A stretch of DNA of 64,000 nt, taken from positions 45,864,338 to 45,928,337 of the forward strand of contig CM055093.1 of the NCBI GenBank assembly GCA_029204225.1, in the 5' to 3' direction. The notes below the pieces were generated by a model. The model made no database searches and had not been told where the DNA came from. It was given only the letters and a program-made list of their open reading frames with translations. The position numbers were made by a program, and so were the translations under genes. This document shows, piece by piece, positions 58,228 through 64,000 of the stretch. The stretch's first letter is position 1; every line of letters begins with the position of its first letter. Source of the stretch: Diphasiastrum complanatum. Its lineage: Eukaryota > Streptophyta > Lycopodiopsida > Lycopodiales > Lycopodiaceae.

Positions 58228-58510
58228 ACCCATATACATAGGGGTAAGAAGCCTGTGCATGCACCCATGCAACCTCCCATGCAATCCATCTAAACATGGG
58301 TCACATATCCCATCATATGCATTGCTCCACATGTCTCAATAGGAGTGTTAGGGTCCTCTTAAGGTTATCAATTACAAATTGGCCTTGACATGGAATTAAA
58401 TCGAGGCCCAACCAACAATCTTGAACACTAAAGAGTCGGTCTACCATATCAGGACTATTCCAAATTTTCTGAGCTGGATATGATCATAGCATTCTTCCCC
58501 CCTTGAGCAA
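58228..58510 (-). mobile_element. Gypsy-type 3' LTR fragment with polypurine tract
   Basis: On the minus strand, GACAAAACTTGCTCAAGG runs into a purine tract AAGGGGGGAAGAA at about 58508-58496, then TGCTATGATCAT. This is the common layout of a gypsy pol end, polypurine tract and LTR start. The LTR part at 58328-58495 recurs at 21108-21265. Confidence 0.6.
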
Positions 58511-59944
58511 GTTTTGTCCTAAGAACGAGAAAGAGAAGGCATGGAATTATTTCTTAAGCTTTCAACTTTCACCCAAGAACCATTATCCTTAGTCTGATCT
58601 TTTCATCTAAAACAAGTACTCGAAGATGCAACAATTCTACGATTGCTTGCCTCTACACAGGAGTACTAACTAGATGCTCTCAAATGTATGTCGTCTTAAA
58701 AACTGTATGTCCTTGACAGTAAGGCTCATGCTTTATGAAAAGATTGATCGGAAATTCTTGGGAAGGATGGGCTAGCCTCTATTGAAGTTGGTGCTTATAT
58801 GGGACCACAATAGGATCAATCTACAAGTGTACAGATTGTATTATTAAGGAGATGCAGTTTCTTAGACGTACGAGTAGAAGTGTATTGCAATGGAGAAGGC
58901 TATCAAAGTTTATGGCCGATATTGCTCTTGGATCTACATATGATTATTCTGCAAGGAATTGCAACAGAAAGAGACTGAGATGGCACAAGGGTTTATGGGG
59001 TATATTGAGGTGTACAAAAGCGTGGTGGCCTTGCAATCAAAGTTTCTTGTGTGCTGGGGTTTGTATCAAAAATCAAAACAGAGTTGTGACAACATTCTCC
59101 AAAAATGTGACTGGGTTGCTGAGATGGTTGACACCTCCCACTTGATTGCTTGTAACACTTGCCAACTGAATATGTTTCTATGAAACCATAATTGTTGTGG
59201 TGTATGGGTACTAATAACATATTCCAAAGCTCTTCTGGAATATATAGCTGTACTGGATGTTATGAAAATACAGTTGGCAGTTGTGATCATTTCCTCTACC
59301 AGTAGGTTGACATCCTCATAAGCTGCTAGACACTTATATGTTCTTGTGCATCATCTAGTAATTGCTGCTCAATTTTTTAATCCTGAAAAACTTGGCAAAT
59401 GGTTGCCCAAAATAGCCTGAAATTTGTGTTTTTCTCTACAATGAGGCTTACCTGTCCCAGATTCCATAACCACATGATGCTAAAAAATATTGGATGCCCT
59501 CTTGACAGGACTCTTCTGCAGAAGTACAGGAACCATTTGCTGTTTTGGACAGCTATAGCCTCCAATAGGACAGTCCCTTTCTCTCTATTATAAAATACCC
59601 ACATACTGTAGATTGCACACACCCCATTGTTGTGAATGAACACCAACTTACCTTATCGCACTCTGTGTCCTTGGAATTGATGTTGCACAAACTTTACCCT
59701 TTGGCAGTGGCACCCAGCCTTTTGCAGTCTCGACATAAAATTCCAGCAATATTTTCCCCAAAAACTGAAATGCAACAGGTATCAGGTAATGGGATTGGAG
59801 ATCCTATTGAATCTAAAGTACTCTTATTAGAAGTTTGAGTCATCGGTGACCTATGGGGTTGCACTTGCTGCTGTTGCCGATTAATGCTTTGGAAAAAGCT
59901 CTTCTAAGACATTGTACTAACTGTTTTTTCTTGCTGTTTGATAG
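58511..59944 (+). other. End of intron 10, no feature recognised
   Basis: Short frames occur on both strands without a domain. The intron ends at the GATAG acceptor (59940-59944). Confidence 0.45.
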
Positions 59945-60170
59945 CTTTGTATCAGAGACGAAAAGACTAGAAGCATTACCAAACTCTCCTCAAAGGCATA
60001 TCATAGCAGGACTAGCATCAGTTGTTGCAGGGTTGGTAGCTCCATATGAAAGAGCATCACATGTTCATCAGCGTCCACTGGTCAATTGGTTATGGTCTTG
60101 TGGGCACCATCCCTTTGGACATTTCTCCAACACATCGGGACTAAGCCAATCGTTGCTTGATACGGCACTT
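59945..60170 (+). CDS. Host gene exon 11
   Basis: The exon completes codon 502 and encodes residues 503-577: FVSETKRLEALPNSPQRHII, AGLASVVAGLVAPYERASHV, RPLVNWLWSCGHHPFGHFSN and LSQSLLDTAL. The donor is a strong GTAAGT at 60171; the length of 226 is consistent in phase. The NWLW..G.HPFG block looks highly conserved. Further exons lie beyond the window. Confidence 0.92.
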
Positions 60171-60985
60171 GTAAGTTGACATTGCTTCTTTGGCTCTAAA
60201 ATTTGATCACATGTTTTTTTGCTAGTTTTTTTTTAAAATAACAGACTTATCCTAGTGTGAAATAGCTTAACTTTATGCAGATAGTGCTTTTTTCTATTCT
60301 TTATTTTATCATGATTTTGGTTTTTGTCACACCTCTTTTTTGGATGCCACAACATGCGGCATTTTGCGTAGCTAGTTGGTTTTCTTTCTTGTGAATGCAT
60401 TTTTGCTAGTAAAAGCTATGTTCCATAGAATATAAAACATCATTTTGTTGCAACTTTTCGATCAAGATGGGTAAGTTCTCACATGAGAAATTTTTTAAAA
60501 GAAAGAAGTATCAAACCTGTTTAATGCTTTTCTTTGAAGGGGATCTGAGGGAAAGAAGCTTGATAGAATGTCTTTGAAAAAAACAAGCCAACATTGAAAA
60601 TTTGTGCCAATTTAGTTAACCTAAAAGGTTTGCGTATTTTTAACAAAGAAACCAAGTTGAAGCTAACTATATATATTGAGAAATCAGGGAAAGGTGCCAA
60701 GAAGAAGGTTTTGTGAAACGATCTGGATGATATGTGAGAAAAAAGGATGAATGAGAGGTTTTCTTGTTTACTAGTTTTGAAAGTATGTTTCTTTTTCCCC
60801 ATGAAGGCGAAATACACGTGGCAAGTTGCAAGGAGAGGAACAATGTACTAGAATATAATGCTAAGGAAGATACTCATGATGCACCAAAAACTGAAAGTGT
60901 AAAAGAATGCACATCTCTCTAGAAAACCATAAGTTTGGATGGGAATGAGGCCTTTAGTCTCAACCCAGAGCTTTAAGTTGACTCA
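60171..60985 (+). other. Start of intron 11, no feature recognised
   Basis: AT-rich sequence without a recognisable element, up to the LINE sequence. Confidence 0.5.
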
Positions 60986-61009
60986 TGGATGTGCAGCTCC
61001 TTGAGTAAT

Positions 61010-61147
61010 GTGTTTAACCTAAAGACCAAAATCATCGTCCTCATTACTTCTAGAGCTTTTATGCAGCGTCAAGAGCTTATACTCGATGAACAGCCATTGG
61101 ATGTAGTATCGTCCTACACCTACTTGGGTTTCTCTTTTTCGGATCTA
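61010..61147 (+). pseudogene. LINE reverse transcriptase tail fragment
   Basis: LKTKIIVLITSRAFM, then DVVSSYTYLGFSFS matches the segment just after YADD in the RT at 26.2-26.6 kb (AKTKVMIFNTSRSFM, then VSSYTYL). The piece is short and is followed closely by the start of another LINE's ORF1. Confidence 0.7.
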
Positions 61148-61195
61148 TCTTCTGTACGGGGCTGGTGGCAGTCTGACCTGCACTCTCCATCCCCC

Positions 61196-61228
61196 CCTCT
61201 CTCTCTCTCTCGCGCGCGCGCGCGCGTG
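61196..61228. repeat. CT then CG alternating tract
   Basis: A (CT)n run passes into a (CG)n run (CGCGCGCGCGCGCGCG) of about 17 bp, an alternating purine-pyrimidine tract able to adopt Z-form. Confidence 0.95.
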
Positions 61229-61402
61229 CGGGATTCTGCCTCCATCGCTGTTGGCTGGTGATGGCGCGCTGATCCACATCGCATTACCACCTACATTGTG
61301 TGCCACCTCCATGCTGCTACCATCTGCCATCTGCGACCTCCATCATCGTGCTGCCACCTGCCACCTCCATCGTGCTGACCTGCACTCGCCATCCCACCAT
61401 CC

Positions 61403-62450
61403 TTGACATGGCACGTAAAACCAGGGGGAGCCTTGGCTCCCCCTCCACCTCATCCCCCTCACCCAATTCCCTCACCCTCACTCTCACCCTCCGCTCTCCC
61501 CCTCACCTCCATCGCACCATCTTCTTCTCCTCTCCCTCCTTCAGCTGCCACGCAGCAACCCACTACTGCTGTTGCTGCGCAGCAGACTTTCTCCGCTGCA
61601 CAGCAACAGTTGCCTAACACTGCTGCTGCGCAGCAGTGTGCCCTCCCCCCTCCTCCACTGCTCCCACTACCCCCTTCCTCTTCCTTTCCCTCTTCTTCCT
61701 CTTCTACTTCCTCCCCGTCTCTGATCTGCATTACTGATAACAATGTTGAGGCTACTGGTCCAATTTTGGTAGAAGACCTGTACACTCCTAGAAAAGCCTA
61801 TGAAGGGTATTTGAAGATAGCAGTGGATGCTCTACGAACGGAAGTGCAGAACCTCAAAGTGGCCGTGATCACTCTAACCAAACACAACGAAACTTTCAAA
61901 GAGAAGATCCATATACTAGGACTACCGACTCCAATGACAAGCAAGATTCAGGAACTAGAGCAAAATCTGGTTGAACATAAAGCAGTTACGACGACTTGGG
62001 CTTCATAATTCAAGAAAAACGAAGGTACTGCCAACCAAATGTCTACTTTTATTTCTGCCACCATCTCCGAAGAGAAACTTAGAGACTTAAAAGCTCTGAA
62101 TGTACGTGTCCGAGGTGTTTCTGACGTTCAAGACGCACTGAAAGAGGCAACATCATTTCTTGAAGCCACATTGAGTTTTAATAGTGATGGAATGGATAAT
62201 GCTTGCCGTACCAAAAAAGATAATTCCACCCTTATCATCCGGTTTAAATCAAAAGAAGAGAAGAAATGTATTGCGGCTCAAACCAAAACTAAAAGGTACA
62301 AACATTTTCCTAGATGATGATCTCACCTATATACAAGTGGAAGAACATAAGAAAGCTTTCCAAAATGCCAAGGCATCTGGTAAAATTGCCATCTATCGTG
62401 ACGGTCAATTTCGATACTTGGATCGCGGACCAACTACATCTAGTGCCTAG
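61403..62450 (+). pseudogene. LINE ORF1 protein, one stop and one frameshift
   Basis: ORF1 proteins coat LINE RNA. Residues 1-110 are Pro/Ser/Gln-rich low complexity; a charged coiled-coil-like region follows (VDALRTEVQNLKVAVITL). An in-frame TAA at 62006-62008 precedes the RNA-binding block RVRGVSDVQDALKEATSF and NSTLIIRFKS. After a frameshift at about 62310 comes the C-terminal DDDLTYIQVEEHKKAFQNAK and IYRDGQFRYLDRG. This is the most complete ORF1 of the family in the window. Confidence 0.8.
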
Positions 62451-62499
62451 GGATTTGGGGTCCTCAGGCTCGGGTGGATCCCGAGGGCCCGCTCACACA

Positions 62500-63034
62500 G
62501 GTTGGTATCGGAATTTGGAATTGTAATGGGATCATTCAGTAGCAGCAGCCGGAGACTTAGCTGATTTTATAGCACATGGTGATATACTACCATTCACTGA
62601 GACACATGAGAGTAATGAGAGAGGATTACCAGATTTTCCAGGTTTTCGGTGGTATTCCTTATATCGTACAATGACACGTTCCGCGAGCGGTAGAGGTTCA
62701 GGTGGTGTGGCATGTTTGTACCGAGAGACTCTATAGTCCATCATTGAGTTCCTGGGTCATGATGTACAGGCACGCTATCTTTGGATTTGCCTTACCGAAT
62801 ATGATATTGGCCTGGACAGAGATATTTTCATGGCAGTATGTTACTTTCCACCCATAACATCCTCTTTTGCAGATGTTGATTCTCCTTACACTGATCTATC
62901 ACCGGACATTATCAGATACTCAGCGCGTGGTCATATACTCCTAGCTGGTGATTTCAATGCTAGAACTGCCTCATGTCAGACAGAGTTTCATGATTCTTCG
63001 GACCGGTTTCACGTACAACCCATTGATGCAGGAT
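62500..63034 (+). pseudogene. LINE endonuclease, N-terminal half
   Basis: The block opens with WNCNG (about 62520), then LPFTETHESNERGLPDFPG, SGGVACLYRETL followed by an in-frame TAG (about 62735), ACYFPP-like MAVCYFPPITS, and LLAGDFNARTASCQTEFHD. These carry the Asn, Glu and Asp residues typical of AP-type endonucleases. A frameshift lies at about 63035. Confidence 0.82.
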
Positions 63035-63037
63035 ATG

Positions 63038-64000
63038 GGTATTAGTAGGACTTCTGCTGATGCTCTTGGACCGGTCACTACTTACGGTGAGTATCTTCTT
63101 CAGTTTGGAGGGGCACATGATCTAGCCATTTTTAATGGCCTAGCCTGTGGGCCTGACTCTATTGGGTTTACCTGCCACCCTCATAGTGGCGGACATAGTG
63201 TGGTGGACTATCTCATGGGATTACCCTCTTTCATTCCATTTATCTCAGATTTCCGTATTTCCACCACTGCTCTTTCTGACCACTCACGCCTTTCGTTCCA
63301 CCTTGGACACATCATACCACCTACCCCTCATCCATCTCCCTCTCCCTCTAATCGGGCACCAAAATACAAGTTTGACAAAACTTATATTCCCTTGTACCAG
63401 GAATCTCTTATGACCCTACTCCGTGATTTTCCCCATAGTCTACCTCTTGAATCCCAAGCTACTTTCCTCACCACTACTTTACATGCAGCTGCCTCTTTGT
63501 CTTTTCCATCCCATAGATCTAATCCCAGACCCTCCTCTCGTCCAGCTAAACAACCTTGGTATGATGATGAATGTCGATATTACCACCAAGAAATCATCTA
63601 CGCACAATATCACTCACCTCACTTACTCCGTGATGCACGTCGTATATGCCATTGTGTTCTTCGCCATAAAAAACGCACTTATGAATCTAATGAAGGTAGA
63701 CGTCTCATTAACACCCTCTACAGCTCCTCCACTTGTGCCTTTTGGCGTGAGTTCACCCCCCGTTCCCCACCTCCTCCTATCACAGACCTTCGCACTTGGA
63801 ATAATTATGCCACCACTCTATATACTATCCCTGCTAACAATCCCATTATCATTTCCCCACGACCCTCTGTTTTTTCTCTCTTTACGTCTGATATGGTCCT
63901 TGCAGCCATTAAGAAAATGAGAACTCACCGTACACGACATGTCGAAGATCTAGAATCTGAACTTCTTATCCATGCTCCTGACATGTTGACACCCATCCTT
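63038..64000 (+). CDS. LINE ORF2: endonuclease end and linker, open to window edge
   Basis: A frame of 321 codons without a stop runs off the right edge. It starts GISRTSADALGPVTTYGEYL, passes GGHSVVDYLM and the endonuclease-terminal SDHSRLSFHLG (catalytic Asp-His), then a linker with WYDDECRYYHQE and RRLINTLYSS. It reaches LAAIKKM, where the RT domain is expected to begin. It is the best preserved ORF2 part in the window. No ATG is implied at 63038; the frame is joined to the upstream half by a frameshift. Confidence 0.82.

Larger units (their letters stand above)
8365..60170 (+). other. Host gene span: conserved plant-specific protein, 11 internal exons
   Basis: Eleven exons with GT donors and AG acceptors join in phase into 577 codons without a stop. 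Intron lengths are about 1.7, 0.2, 5.1, 0.4, 0.6, 10.0, 6.8, 0.4, 4.6 and 20.2 kb. The product resembles a plant-specific family that I associate from memory with Arabidopsis At5g58100; a BLASTP search would settle it. The first coding exon, with any signal peptide, and the last exons lie outside the window. The visible part has no obvious transmembrane segment. All the large transposons in 8.4-60 kb are intronic, and none touches an exon or splice site, which argues that the gene is under selection. Its molecular function is unknown to me. Confidence 0.85.

Noticed and set aside
59377-59646. Minus-strand 89-codon frame near exon 11
   Set aside because: No family motif is present, and the sequence lies in intron 10 with frames of similar length on both strands.

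Overview
The window is nuclear DNA from a seed plant with a large, transposon-rich genome. The signs are GT-AG introns of up to about 20 kb, Ty1/copia and Ty3/gypsy polyprotein remnants, hAT elements with 8-bp target duplications, LINE fragments, long CT/GT/CA microsatellites and very low gene density. The species cannot be fixed from the sequence; a large-genome angiosperm or a gymnosperm would both fit.

One host gene runs through almost the whole window on the plus strand. Eleven internal coding exons between 8365 and 60170 join in phase into 577 codons without a stop. The product resembles a conserved plant-specific protein family that I associate from memory with Arabidopsis At5g58100; its molecular function is not known to me. 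The first and last exons lie outside the window. Its introns hold nearly all the other features, and two of them are about 10 kb and 20 kb long.

Layout: 1-4.7 kb holds minus-strand LINE and gypsy debris. From 4.75 to 7.9 kb a plus-strand LINE is broken by one hAT-like element and abutted by a second. From 8.4 to 17.3 kb come exons 1-6, with a 297-bp tandem duplication, a copia-type LTR and a decayed gypsy gag-protease. Intron 6 (17.3-27.3 kb) holds a gypsy 3' end, long ORF-poor repeats and a LINE RT piece. Intron 7 (27.5-34.4 kb) holds a copia element in the sense direction. Intron 9 (35.0-39.6 kb) holds an antisense gypsy element that lacks its RT. Intron 10 (39.7-59.9 kb) holds a run of hAT elements, including one of about 5.85 kb that encodes a BED-finger transposase, plus dispersed repeats, LTR fragments and a LINE piece. 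After exon 11 a LINE runs off the right edge.

The most interesting signal is a group of at least ten hAT-like elements or end fragments. The complete copies share short CATAGTTGCA-like termini and, in the clear cases, perfect 8-bp target duplications. Their subterminal regions are packed with short CG-containing palindromes. The palindrome differs between copies, but in most complete copies both ends carry the same type. Elements with different palindromes share the same internal core, as if core and recognition module had been exchanged. Two such elements sit side by side at the same 8-bp target.
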